Shown piece by piece: positions 9,852 through 18,536 of a stretch of 64,000 bases of DNA (positions are counted from its first letter, which is position 1; each line of letters starts with the position of its first letter). The DNA is taken from assembly GCA_003116855.1 (NCBI GenBank), contig BEWT01000010.1, positions 33,329 through 97,328 on the forward strand. Direction: 5' to 3'. The notes below the pieces were generated by a model that was given only the letters and a program-made list of their open reading frames with translations, was not told where the DNA came from and did no database searches. The position numbers and the translations under genes were made by a program. Source of the DNA: Desulfurococcaceae archaeon AG1 (GTDB taxonomy: Archaea; Thermoproteota; Thermoprotei_A; Sulfolobales; AG1).

Positions 9852-10739
9852 TTGAGAGAGCTCTTTAGTTTGGTAAGGTTAGGTATAATCGGGTTGGCAG
9901 GGCTGGAACGCCGCTTGGGAGAGACTGTTATAGAGGTTAGCAATGTATGGTATAGATATAACAACGAGCAAGACTGGGTTTTGAGAGGCGTTAGTCTCAG
10001 GATTTCGAGAGGAGAAGTAGTGGCTATAATAGGTGAGAGCGGTGCTGGTAAAACAACCCTTGCCAAGCATATGAACGGACTCCTGAAACCCCATAGAGGC
10101 TACGTGAGGGTTTTGGGAATGGATACTAGAAAAACCCCCACCTCAAAGATTGCTGCCCATGTTGGCTATGTTTTCCAAAGCCCTGACGCCCAGATCTTTA
10201 GCGGGACTATATATGAGGAGATGACAGCTGGTCTCAAGAGGCTTGGTTTGAAACGTGAGGAGATGGAGGAGAGGATCAAGAGGGCCCTCAAGCTCGTGGA
10301 TCTAGATAAGCCTCTCAACATATCGCCTCACATACTGAGCTTCGGTGAGAGACATAGGCTGGCTATAGCCTCTATCCTAGCTATGGAACCCGATGTCCTG
10401 ATCCTTGACGAGCCTTTCGCAGGGATAGATTATAAGAGATCCCTACAACTCTTGAGAGCCCTGAAGAACCTGACAGAAGAGGGTAGATCTATAGTGCTCA
10501 TAGGACACGACCTACAGTTAATAGGCGAGATAGCTGACAGAGTGATCGTGATGAAGAACGGAGAAGTGATTAGAGAAGGCTCTGTAGAAGACATACTAGG
10601 AGATATAGAGTTCCTAACAAGCAACGGCTACATACCACTGCAAATAACAATCATAGGATCCGAGATAGGTGTTGGGAGATACGTAAGGGTTAGCGATGCA
10701 GTGAGGGATATAGAGAAAAGGGTTAGAGGTGAAGAATAA
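9852..10739 (+). CDS. ECF/CbiO-type ABC transporter ATPase
   Basis: An ATPase of the energy-coupling-factor type used for vitamin or metal uptake. Motifs are Walker A GESGAGKTT, Q-loop GYVFQSPDAQIFSGTIYEEM (very typical of EcfA/CbiO proteins, with the FQ-PD-Q pattern), signature LSFGERHRLAIASILA, Walker B VLILDEPFAGID and H-loop IGHDLQLI. The signature has Phe for the second Gly of LSGG. No EcfT or S-component gene lies next to it, so the membrane partner must be elsewhere. The start is uncertain: TTG at 9852 gives 295 residues, while in-frame TTG codons at 9894 and 9915 would begin nearer to the conserved VIEVSNVWYRY and may be the real start. Confidence 0.86.
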   Translation: MRELFSLVRLGIIGLAGLERRLGETVIEVSNVWYRYNNEQDWVLRGVSLRISRGEVVAIIGESGAGKTTLAKHMNGLLKPHRGYVRVLGMDTRKTPTSKIAAHVGYVFQSPDAQIFSGTIYEEMTAGLKRLGLKREEMEERIKRALKLVDLDKPLNISPHILSFGERHRLAIASILAMEPDVLILDEPFAGIDYKRSLQLLRALKNLTEEGRSIVLIGHDLQLIGEIADRVIVMKNGEVIREGSVEDILGDIEFLTSNGYIPLQITIIGSEIGVGRYVRVSDAVRDIEKRVRGEE

Positions 10740-10947
10740 AAAGAGACCTCAAGCCAAGGAGCTCTCCCAACCTACAGGAACCTAGTGATTCATGACGTTT
10801 TTGAGCCTAGCGGGGTAGAGGGACTTAGAGTATTACTCTTGCCGTTATCTAGAGCTCTATAGATATAGGGATCTATAAACATAGGCTTATGTTTCTTCTA
10901 TCACTATAGTGTTTACACATAAATATCGAAGAAGCCTATAAAGCGGG

Positions 10948-11697
10948 CTATTTAGAAGCAACCAGATCTCTGAGCTCCTTAAGCACAGGGATCTCTCTAA
11001 ACGCCCTGCTATCCAGTTTATCCCAGTAAACGCCTTTGGGCTTTTTATAAGCCCTCTCGATCCTCAGGATCCTGGATGGAGTTACTATCATGTCTACAGG
11101 GAGATCGTGATCCTCCATAGGGATCTCTTGATCCAGGATCTGTATATCATGTACCGTAGTTATAACCGGTGTGTTCTCGTCAACAGCACCAAGCTCCCTT
11201 AATATACCGTACTCGAGATCAGCATACCCTCCTCCCTTACCAACCCTAGCCCCTTTCAGGTTAACAGCTACAGAGCCTACTATAACAAGATCGACCTTGG
11301 GTATGTTTCTAAGCCCGACCCTCGAACCCCATGAGAACGACCCCCTTATGGTGGAGGCTTCGCGAGACCTATCCCTAGGGATCTTCTGGGGGTTTAGGAG
11401 TAGAAAGCCCTCCCTAAGCCTAGGGGTTGGCATAATAACGATCTTACCCATAGAGAGGGCTAGGTATCTAGCATGGGTTTGGGGGGAGTCCGGGTTAACC
11501 TTGATCACAGATGCTCTGAGAAACTCTGGAAGCCTTGATACCTTTTCACAAGCCTCTTCCGCTCCCACAAAGTTCGGTATCCTCCCCTCGATCGGTTTAG
11601 GGGGTCTCGAGACGCCCTTCTCATCCATGGCTCTCCATATTTTTCGCCGTATCTCGGCTTTGATCTCATTTATGCTTGGCATAGAGACCATCACCAT
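10948..11697 (-). CDS. 5-formyltetrahydrofolate cyclo-ligase family protein
   Basis: A 249-residue protein of the 5-FCL (MTHFS) family, which converts 5-formyl-THF (or an archaeal pterin equivalent) to the methenyl form using ATP. The N-terminal SINEIKAEIRRKIWRAMDEK matches the family's opening helix, which in bacteria begins with the KxxxR pattern. The C-terminal RVGKGGGYADLEYGIL corresponds to the family GxGxGYYD nucleotide/folate loop. Archaeal homologues are longer and divergent, so an alternative substrate is possible. The start may be the first or the second in-frame Met (MVMVSM). It stands alone, convergent with the ECF ATPase. The 208-bp gap between them holds an AT-rich dyad (aaacata/tatgttt near 10878-10896), perhaps a terminator. 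Confidence 0.82.
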   Translation of the reverse strand: MVMVSMPSINEIKAEIRRKIWRAMDEKGVSRPPKPIEGRIPNFVGAEEACEKVSRLPEFLRASVIKVNPDSPQTHARYLALSMGKIVIMPTPRLREGFLLLNPQKIPRDRSREASTIRGSFSWGSRVGLRNIPKVDLVIVGSVAVNLKGARVGKGGGYADLEYGILRELGAVDENTPVITTVHDIQILDQEIPMEDHDLPVDMIVTPSRILRIERAYKKPKGVYWDKLDSRAFREIPVLKELRDLVASK

Positions 11698-11787
11698 GGT
11701 TAAGACAGGATCTTCTATGGATGAAATGTAATTGCTGGTGATTATACAAATCTATACCCCCTGTGAGATATTTTCTTAGGTGGCTCT

Positions 11788-12024
11788 ATGAGGGATAATG
11801 TTAGGTGGCTCATATATATCACTCTAGCAATAGTCATGGCTGGTTTCGCAATCATCTTTCTAATATACTCTCTAGGGTATATGGAGAGGGCTATGGTTGG
11901 ATCCTCATTACTCTCAGCCCTTATAGGCTTCACACTTCTCTCAGGATCTCTATATGCCCTCAAGATCTCAGCCTATATATATAGCCTCATGAAGTCCAAA
12001 GAAGGTGAGTCTCGTGAGACATAG
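11788..12024 (+). CDS. Small two-span membrane protein, unknown function
   Basis: A 78-residue protein with two clear hydrophobic segments (about residues 8-28, WLIYITLAIVMAGFAIIFLI, and 37-60) and a charged C-terminal tail KSKEGESRET. I do not recognise a family. It is probably real because its 3' end overlaps the start of the PGI/PMI gene by 20 nt in a different frame, the tight packing of an operon. The ATG follows ttaggtggctct. The link to sugar isomerase in the operon may be only organisational. Confidence 0.6.
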   Translation: MRDNVRWLIYITLAIVMAGFAIIFLIYSLGYMERAMVGSSLLSALIGFTLLSGSLYALKISAYIYSLMKSKEGESRET

Positions 12025-13075
12025 GATAACAATAGATCATCTCTATAAGGGTTACCTGGAATGGCCTGAGAAGATCTCCGAGTCTTTGAGAATACAGCCA
12101 AAGAATTGCCAAGAACATGGCGAGAGGGGAGAGGGGCTCTTAATAGTAGGTATAGGGGGTTCAGGAGCTCCTGGAAGGATCCTCGAATCCTTCTCGATCA
12201 TAAGGGGTTCTCCTCTGCATATATGGAGCATTAATTCGGTGGATCTAGATCCGAGGATCTCTTCAAAAAACCTCCCAGCGATATGTGTAAGCTACTCTGG
12301 AACAACGCTGGAGACAATAAAGATCCTAGAGGATCTATTATCTATGAAGAGACCAGTAGGTGTTGTTACAAGCGGCGGGCCCCTGCTAAAAATCGCTGAG
12401 AGAGAATCCCTACCGGTATTCATGCTCAACCAAGGATCTCTACCAAGAGTCGAGTTACCATCAATGCTTGTTGGTATTGATAAGATCTCTAGATGTGTTG
12501 GAGCTAGCCTCTATATAGAGAGGGATCTTGCCGAGGCGAGAGATCTCCTCAACAGGGAGAGAAGATCTATAGAGGATCTAGGTCTCGAGATAGCATCAAA
12601 AATAGACGAAGCATTATCCCATGGAAAAAGGATCTCTGTAGCAGCGACACGTCCTTACTACCCCATAATCCATAGAATACGCACCGAGCTCAGCGAGAAC
12701 GCTGCAATCCCCTCAGAACCTCTCGAAATGCCTGAGACAGGACATAACCAGGTTGCATCCCTAAGAAGCGGTAAGGGTTCTCTTGTTATACATATAGTAG
12801 ACCAGGATCTAGGAGAGGATCTAGCCCTCAGAGGCTATTTCAAAGAACTCTCAGAGAGATACCCAGAGATCGAGGTTCTGGAAATAAACACCCCAGGAGG
12901 TGTTGGGTATCTCTCGAAAGCCCTCTACATAGCTATGGTCTTTGGGATCGCGTCAGCAGCCCTCGGAAAGGAAAGGAATGTTGATCCAGAATATATAGAT
13001 GAGATGAGACTCTTCAGAGATCATATGTATGGCTACTATTCATCACTCCTCAGAGGGTTTGTTAGTAGTTTCTGA
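12005..13075 (+). CDS. Bifunctional phosphoglucose/phosphomannose isomerase
   Basis: The PGI/PMI of crenarchaea interconverts glucose-6-P, fructose-6-P and mannose-6-P. The protein of about 356 residues has two SIS domains. Seen are the N-terminal nucleotide-like loop IVGIGGSGAPGRI, the sugar-phosphate loop VSYSGTTLETI, SGGPLLKIAE, and the family active-site region TELSENAAIPSEPLEMPETG, which carries the catalytic Glu, followed by HNQ with the His. Length matches the family (about 300-360). The start is GTG at 12005 or GTG at 12014; both overlap the small membrane protein gene. With the ROK kinase it would feed glycolysis and sugar nucleotide synthesis. Confidence 0.92.
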   Translation: MSLVRHRITIDHLYKGYLEWPEKISESLRIQPKNCQEHGERGEGLLIVGIGGSGAPGRILESFSIIRGSPLHIWSINSVDLDPRISSKNLPAICVSYSGTTLETIKILEDLLSMKRPVGVVTSGGPLLKIAERESLPVFMLNQGSLPRVELPSMLVGIDKISRCVGASLYIERDLAEARDLLNRERRSIEDLGLEIASKIDEALSHGKRISVAATRPYYPIIHRIRTELSENAAIPSEPLEMPETGHNQVASLRSGKGSLVIHIVDQDLGEDLALRGYFKELSERYPEIEVLEINTPGGVGYLSKALYIAMVFGIASAALGKERNVDPEYIDEMRLFRDHMYGYYSSLLRGFVSSF

Positions 13076-13210
13076 TAGCTATTAGCTTTCATAGCTCTCC
13101 TCTAAGAGGTAAAAGGAGAATTTTGAAATCACGGCTTTGATATAAAGCTTAGGCAACGATAGAAACCTATTCTATTGGGTTCTAAAAATGTTTATAAATT
13201 CATCTGGAGC

Positions 13211-13325
13211 TTTTTCGATATTCGTAGGAAATATTTATAATCTTTGATTAAAATGGTCTTCAACAATGATCTGATCTCTATATTGATTCTAGATGATGAT
13301 AGGAGCGCGCTCTAAGCCTCTAGGC
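13211..13325 (+). repeat. R1 element, 5' half (fragment E)
   Basis: This matches the first ~110 bp of copies A and B: tcgatattcgtaggaaat, a TATA-like atatttataatc (about 13230-13241), then 26 nt on the block atgatctgatctc. Next is the first hairpin, here rebuilt with different bases: outer ctaga/tctag and inner gagc/gctc. Matching stops at about 13325. The remaining 3' half of an R1 element appears 1.8 kb away at 15131 in the same orientation. The rest of the gap 13076-13398 shows only AT-rich DNA and one GC-rich stretch just before the next gene's stop codon. Confidence 0.6.
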
Positions 13326-13398
13326 AATACTATTAACCCCGCATTATTAGGTTAAAAATAAACCATAGATCTCTACTAATAGGGCGGGAATCCTTTGT

Positions 13399-15012
13399 CT
13401 AATCGAACCTAAAGTGTATTCCCGCTGGTACGTTGAAGTAGCAGGTGCCAAAGATAGTATCCTTCTTATACTGATATTTGCTAATCCTCGCATAGACGAT
13501 CTCGAACACGTTGTAATCGCCGTCTACGTATGGGTGATCCCCGTGGTTAACTACGTTACCGCTAATGTGTATAGATGCACCTTCGGCCGATATGGATAGC
13601 TGGAATGTCGAGGCGAATGCTACAGCCACAGTGCATGCAGTACTCCCGGTTTGGAGGCCTAAGGCGGCACATATGCCCAAGGCTGCTATCGCACCCGCTG
13701 GGATACCTATTTCGAAGTCGTCTCCGCATGTGTCAAAGTATCTGAAGATCTGCCTCAGCTCCACATACTCACCCGGATCTAGGTCTCCATCTTCTAGGAA
13801 CGTGCCAGGTATGGAGAGCCTGGCCTCGTTGGTACCGCTGAAGAGCGTATTCATAAGCTCACTATGAGGCAGCCCTCGGTTCATGCCTCCCAGAATTGTC
13901 GAACCACTGGTTATCATATCCCCTATCACGTTCTCAACATCATCCCCGATATACTCCTCAGTAACACAATAGACAATGTAAACCTCATACACCCTATAGA
14001 CCGGTCTAGCCCACACCCACATCCACAGACTATCAAGTGGTTTCACTAGATCGTTATAACCATAATAATAAGTTGATCCTCCCCACGTGAACCCACTACC
14101 CTTCCATAGTGTAACGCTCGGCCACTCACCCTTCTTTATAAGCTCAAGTATCTTACCTGAAGTAAATGTTGGGTAGACACCTACTTTCTCATTCTGTACG
14201 CCTATACTAATAGATACCCCAACAGTACCACTATATGAGTGTGTGTTCTCAGCTATTAGTACTGGTGTTTTTATGTATGTGCGCTCATTATAGTCCCAGA
14301 AGTATTCGGCCGGTAGCTTCGATTTTAGATCCTCAGGCTTAATCTCAGCAACTAGCTTTCGATATAGGTAGGCTGGGCAGCCGTCTAGCCGTACCTTTTC
14401 AATCTTAGACCTTGAGCTCTCGAAGACGCTTACATAGCCATGTTCAACACTTAGCTTAATAGGCTTCTTAGATCCCCTCAGTAGCGTTATATCTATAACT
14501 ACAGCTTTGCCCCTAGCAACCTCTGAGGGCTTATATGATACTGAGTCGTAGGCATCGAAAATAATCTCTCTCGATGTGTTGTTGAATATAAATAATCTGA
14601 CTACGAGCCCTGAGTATGTCTGCTCAGGATCCCCACCCCTAGACATATATATCGAAACCCACCCTCTAGCTATTTCCCGGAACTCCTCCGACTGGATATA
14701 GACCTCCCTCCTAGCCTTTATAGTATCCCTGAATAGGGGCACAAGATCATCAGCCCACTTGAAGCCTGGAGGTGTTATGGCACTAACCTCAAGGTACATT
14801 AGCACCTCTGGCCTGTCGAGTATGGATGTCGCGTCTAAGAGCATCCTATTATCCACACTAACATCGTAGAGTGATAGTGTGAGCTTAACCCCAGGGCCTG
14901 CTCTAAACACATCTACCAAGCCATAGTATAGGGCTAATCCCGAACCAGCTAGCAGTATAGCTAAGACAGCCAGGATCAGAAGACGCTTCCCTAAATGGCC
15001 CATACAGGTCAT
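13399..15012 (-). CDS. Predicted secreted or membrane-anchored protein, unknown function
   Basis: A 537-residue protein with an N-terminal signal or anchor (KRLLILAVLAILLAGSGLAL), followed by a large extracellular part rich in Tyr, Ser, Thr and beta-prone stretches. A short hydrophobic segment, GIPAGAIAALGICAALGLQ, lies near residue 450. Four or more Cys pairs are possible (CPAYLYRK, DTCGDDFE, GICAALG, GTCYFNV), suggesting an exported, disulfide-stabilised fold. I do not recognise a family; it could be a surface-layer-associated or binding protein. The gene is bracketed by the 5' half (13211-13325) and the 3' half (15131-15214) of one R1 repeat, both on the plus strand, as if the segment was inserted into an R1 element. 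The upstream region has TATA-like ttataaattt near 15040. Confidence 0.7.
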   Translation of the reverse strand: MTCMGHLGKRLLILAVLAILLAGSGLALYYGLVDVFRAGPGVKLTLSLYDVSVDNRMLLDATSILDRPEVLMYLEVSAITPPGFKWADDLVPLFRDTIKARREVYIQSEEFREIARGWVSIYMSRGGDPEQTYSGLVVRLFIFNNTSREIIFDAYDSVSYKPSEVARGKAVVIDITLLRGSKKPIKLSVEHGYVSVFESSRSKIEKVRLDGCPAYLYRKLVAEIKPEDLKSKLPAEYFWDYNERTYIKTPVLIAENTHSYSGTVGVSISIGVQNEKVGVYPTFTSGKILELIKKGEWPSVTLWKGSGFTWGGSTYYYGYNDLVKPLDSLWMWVWARPVYRVYEVYIVYCVTEEYIGDDVENVIGDMITSGSTILGGMNRGLPHSELMNTLFSGTNEARLSIPGTFLEDGDLDPGEYVELRQIFRYFDTCGDDFEIGIPAGAIAALGICAALGLQTGSTACTVAVAFASTFQLSISAEGASIHISGNVVNHGDHPYVDGDYNVFEIVYARISKYQYKKDTIFGTCYFNVPAGIHFRFD

Positions 15013-15130
15013 CTTACCTATACTTTTGGGTAAGGAATCTTATAAATTTTACTACCTGACAGATCCATACCGTTTACAAAAACTCTATAAGCCCGTAAGC
15101 ATTAACACTGAACCTCTATAGCCTCTTAGC

Positions 15131-15214
15131 AGCCCACCCCCCAAGATCCCTACGGGAGGGGTGGAAGTCTCTAGGTGTGGTCATGAAAAGCAAAATGAAC
15201 ATCTAGGGACAAAC
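15131..15214 (+). repeat. R1 element, 3' half (fragment D)
   Basis: This matches the 3' end of R1 copies A and C: aagatccctacggg, then gaggggtggaagtctctagg and aacatctagggacaaacag. The terminal stem is tctctaggtg pairing with catctaggga. Compared with copy C (tccctggatg/catccaggga), the differences fall at paired sites and keep pairing through G-U wobbles. No 5' half is attached here; the 5' half with the same orientation is at 13211-13325. Confidence 0.6.
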
Positions 15215-15254
15215 AGTTATATTGGTTAGGCGCGAATCCTACAAGGAGAAATCC

Positions 15255-16331
15255 TTAATATATTTTATAGTATTTATTTATCAGCCTTTTAATAGAGCCT
15301 ACCATATCGATATGCTCTCTCCTAGCCCTATTAGCCATTGCCTCAAGATTCCTTACATCGCCTCCTAGGAGACCATTGATAAATTCCGGGAATCCTTCGT
15401 AAAGCCCTGGACCGTATCCCCCCTCTAGCACGACCAAGACCCCTGATATTGATGGTGTTTTTTCTAAGAGATACCTGATCCTTGATCCAAGCCATCCGTA
15501 TAGATCGCTGCTTAGCTTCACATAACCCATCATCTCTCCCTCGTGGGCATCGAATCCGGCTGATATTATGAGTGCTCTTGGTTTGAAGAAGCCTATGGCT
15601 GGTTCGACAAGCTCTAGCCATGAGTATATATACTCCGGATCCCTGCTCCCGGCTATGAGGGGTATGTTGATCTTTGTCCCCATGGCTTCGCCAGATCCTA
15701 TATCTATATACCAGCCAGTACCTGGGTAGATGTTAGAGTCATGAAGATCTATATGTATTACCCTTGGATCTTCCCAGAAGATCTCTTGGGTACCGTTCCC
15801 ATGATGTATATCTATATCAACTATAGCTACTGGCTCAAAGCCCATGTTAATAAGCCTGAGGGCTGCTAGAGCAGCGTTGTTAAACAGACAGAACCCCTGG
15901 GTTGGTGCTCCTAAAGCACTCCCAGATCTTCCAGCATGGTGCCCAGGCGGTCTTGGGAGTGTTATCTCTAGCCTAGAGCCTGAGGCTATGTTCTCAGCAG
16001 CATCTATAGATCCTGATACGGCTTCGATCGCGACTTGGAAGCTATGTTCTGTAACATATGTATCGCTATCTATATACCTCCTACTCCTGGAAAGCCTCTC
16101 GATCAGGGCAACATACTCGGGGTCGTGGGCTGTGTATAAAACCTCTTTTGGTCTATTCGTGGGTCTCTTGATAATTGTCTCAAAACCCCTCCTAGACAGT
16201 CCTCTCAGTATCATATCGATCCTCTCGGGTCTTTCGGGATGCTGATCGAAAGGCCTATGGAGAGCATGGTTACTCGGTATTATCACCTCGATCCTCCTGG
16301 TCATAAAACCCCGGGAAAAATATCGCTGCAA
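15255..16331 (-). CDS. Histone-deacetylase-superfamily hydrolase (acetoin utilisation/acetylpolyamine amidohydrolase type)
   Basis: A zinc-dependent deacetylase of the class II HDAC/AcuC/AphA superfamily, which removes acetyl groups from lysines, polyamines or small molecules in the cytoplasm. The motifs are intact: PRPPGHHAG (active-site His pair), DIDIHHGNGTQEIFW (zinc ligands Asp and His), ISAGFDAHEGEMMG (third zinc ligand Asp) and LEGGYG near the end. At 358 residues the length is normal. The likely start is the Met at residue 10 (16302-16304), which would begin MTRRIEVIIPSNH, near the family start; the annotated span includes the longer option. In crenarchaea candidate targets include acetylated Alba or other chromatin proteins, but that is only inference. 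Confidence 0.9.
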   Translation of the reverse strand: MQRYFSRGFMTRRIEVIIPSNHALHRPFDQHPERPERIDMILRGLSRRGFETIIKRPTNRPKEVLYTAHDPEYVALIERLSRSRRYIDSDTYVTEHSFQVAIEAVSGSIDAAENIASGSRLEITLPRPPGHHAGRSGSALGAPTQGFCLFNNAALAALRLINMGFEPVAIVDIDIHHGNGTQEIFWEDPRVIHIDLHDSNIYPGTGWYIDIGSGEAMGTKINIPLIAGSRDPEYIYSWLELVEPAIGFFKPRALIISAGFDAHEGEMMGYVKLSSDLYGWLGSRIRYLLEKTPSISGVLVVLEGGYGPGLYEGFPEFINGLLGGDVRNLEAMANRARREHIDMVGSIKRLINKYYKIY

Positions 16332-16359
16332 GGATAAAAGCCAGGAGAGCTTAGATCTG

Positions 16360-16914
16360 TTGATAGTTATGTGGATAAAGATTATTAGCCGCAGATATTC
16401 TCTCTACTTGAGGGGGAATGACTTGGTAAGCTATTACGAGGGTATAAGGGTTCCCTGGGTCCCTACAAGGGAGGAGTTCATCGAACAGGCACTAGATCTA
16501 GCGAACGTGGGTAAAGGTGATATTTTATACGACCTTGGATGCGGGGATGGAAGGATAGTGATAGCTGCAGCAAAGAGAGGAGCCAGAGCGGTATGCGTCG
16601 AGCTAAACCCAGAGCTTATCAAAAGAGCCATGACCAACGCTCAAGCCGAGGGTGTGGATCATATGATAAAGTTTGTGAGGGACGATATATTCAGAGTAAA
16701 TCTATCCGACGCAACTGTTGTCTATATGTATCTCCTCAGAAGCGTTAACGATCTCCTGAAACCAAAACTCAAAGCAGAGCTTAAGAAAGGTACAAGGATA
16801 ATCAGCCTCGACTTCGAAATCTCAGGGTGGAAAGAAGTCAAAACCATGAGGGTATCATCACCAGCCAGGATAGGGACATATTATCTCTACATAATAGGCT
16901 TAAGCGACGTATAA
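16360..16914 (+). CDS. Protein lysine methyltransferase, aKMT type
   Basis: A small SAM-dependent methyltransferase that strongly resembles crenarchaeal aKMT from Sulfolobus, the enzyme that methylates lysines on many proteins including Cren7. Shared features are the lead-in VPWVPTREEFIEQALDLA, SAM-binding ILYDLGCGDGRIVI, acidic VCVELNPELI, DATVVYMYLLRSVNDLLKPK with the MxLL and NxxLKPKL pattern, and the C-terminal TYYLYIIG. Length beyond residue 30 matches the family's roughly 160 residues, and an N-terminal extension of about 28 residues precedes it. The start is TTG at 16360 or ATG at 16369. It is divergent from the deacetylase-like gene, sharing a promoter region of under 60 bp. Confidence 0.87.
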   Translation: MIVMWIKIISRRYSLYLRGNDLVSYYEGIRVPWVPTREEFIEQALDLANVGKGDILYDLGCGDGRIVIAAAKRGARAVCVELNPELIKRAMTNAQAEGVDHMIKFVRDDIFRVNLSDATVVYMYLLRSVNDLLKPKLKAELKKGTRIISLDFEISGWKEVKTMRVSSPARIGTYYLYIIGLSDV

Positions 16915-17127
16915 CTAAGGATCATCAGAGCAAAACCTATCCCCCATACATAAGCGTACCTTAAGTTATACAAGATATATTAGTTCTCCTACTAGATCCT
17001 TAATATCTTATAGAAGCTCCATCAATCTACGGCTAAAGGCATGCCTCAAGCTATGTCAGAATAGACCTCTCTACTAAGCCCACATATTTATAATAATATC
17101 TGGGTTCTATACTCGTTTGGGGATTTA

Positions 17128-18534
17128 GTGTTGAAGATCTATTTTGCAGATCTTCAGGAAGCGGCTAGACTTGCTAGGGAGAGGAGAGTAGTGTTCTCAG
17201 TATATGGGCTGGGTTATGTTGGTGCTGCTGTGGCAGCCGTGCTTATATCGAGGGGGTTTAGGGTTATTGGTTATGATGAGAATAGAGAGAGGCTTAAGGA
17301 GATAGAGAGAGGTTCTATAAGGCATATTGATAGCATGGTTAGGGATTTGATAGCCAAGGGTTATAGAGAGGGTTTGTTGGAGCTGAGCTATGATGGTGTT
17401 GAGGCTTCTAGGAGGAGCGATGTTAAAATGATCAACGTACCCCTCAGCTGGGGATCCAGGGGCCCTGTATTCGCAGCGGTGGATAAGGCTGTTGAGACCA
17501 TAGCTATGGGGCTCTCTGCTGGAGATATTGTTGTTCTCGAAACAACAGTGCCTCCAGGGACTACTGCGACGAGGGTTAGGAGGATCCTTGAGGATCTATC
17601 GGGCATGGTTTGTGGGAAAGATTTCGGGCTCTCATACAGCCCCCAGAGGGTTGGTATTGAGAAGGTTTTCGAGGATCTTTCTAGCAGATATCCAAAGATC
17701 ATCGGGGGTGTTGATCAGAAGAGCCCAAAGATCCTCGAGATCCTGTTTAAAGAGATCTATGGGGGTGTTATAGTAATGACCAGCTCAACAGCAGCAGAGT
17801 TCGAGAAGATCGCTGAGGGTGTGTATAGGGATGCAAACATAGCCATAGCAAACGAGCTTGCAAGAGCCGCGAGAAAGCTTGGAGTAGATATATGGGAGGT
17901 GATAAGGGTCTCCAAAACAAACCCCTACATAAACATCCACAACCCCGGAAGCGGTGTCGGAGGCGTCTCCCTCCCATACCAACCATATCTACTCGCCTGG
18001 AGCGTTGGCGAGGACTGGATCTGGAACTCCGCAATGATTAGAGCTAGGAGGGTTAATGAGGATCAACCGGGCTATGTGGTAAGGATCCTTGTTGAGGAGC
18101 TTGAATCCCTCGGGATCGATGTTAGAGAGGCTAGGATCGCGATTCTAGGGCTAGCTTATAAGGGTGATGTTGATGATGATAGGAACTCACCAGCATATGG
18201 CGTGGTGGAGCATCTCGCTAGAAGAGGTGTTAGGGATATAGTGATCCACGATCCCTATGTAAAGAGCTGGAGCGGGAGACAAGACCTAGCCGTGAGGCTT
18301 ACCAACAATCTTGAAGAAGCCTTGAGGGGGGCTGATGGTGTGATAGTGGTAACAGATCATAGTGCTTATAAAGGACTCGGGGTCGATATAATCGCTAGGC
18401 TTAGTGGGAAGGATAGGATCGTTATAGTTGATTCTAAAAAGATCTTAAGCATAGATCCCAGGAGCCGTGATCTACAGGGCTCTGGGATCAGGTGTGTGTA
18501 TGCAACACCAGGATCGCCCTCTATACTTCTATAA
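17128..18534 (+). CDS. Nucleotide-sugar dehydrogenase family protein lacking the catalytic Cys
   Basis: A 468-residue member of the UDP-glucose/UDP-ManNAc dehydrogenase family (WecC/VipA-like). It has the Rossmann FSVYGLGYVGAAVAAVL, the substrate region ETTVPPGTT, YSPQRVGIEKVFEDL, the central helix EFEKIAEGVYRDANIAIANE and the C-terminal UDP-binding ILGLAYKGDVDDDRNSPAY. Two catalytic positions are altered. The usual GxGGHCIPVDPYFL reads GVGGVSLPYQPYLL, so the thiohemiacetal Cys is Ser281, and the Asn four residues after the catalytic Lys227 is Gly231. Such an enzyme may not carry out the four-electron oxidation. It could be a C4/C6 oxidoreductase variant, a regulatory relative or an inactive paralogue. 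GTG start at 17128, with TATA-like catatttataa 35 nt upstream. Confidence 0.84.
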   Translation: MLKIYFADLQEAARLARERRVVFSVYGLGYVGAAVAAVLISRGFRVIGYDENRERLKEIERGSIRHIDSMVRDLIAKGYREGLLELSYDGVEASRRSDVKMINVPLSWGSRGPVFAAVDKAVETIAMGLSAGDIVVLETTVPPGTTATRVRRILEDLSGMVCGKDFGLSYSPQRVGIEKVFEDLSSRYPKIIGGVDQKSPKILEILFKEIYGGVIVMTSSTAAEFEKIAEGVYRDANIAIANELARAARKLGVDIWEVIRVSKTNPYINIHNPGSGVGGVSLPYQPYLLAWSVGEDWIWNSAMIRARRVNEDQPGYVVRILVEELESLGIDVREARIAILGLAYKGDVDDDRNSPAYGVVEHLARRGVRDIVIHDPYVKSWSGRQDLAVRLTNNLEEALRGADGVIVVTDHSAYKGLGVDIIARLSGKDRIVIVDSKKILSIDPRSRDLQGSGIRCVYATPGSPSILL

Positions 18535-18536
18535 AG

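Noticed and set aside
9824..10094. Minus-strand frames overlapping the ECF ATPase start
   Set aside because: Shadows of a gene with clear Walker and signature motifs on the plus strand.
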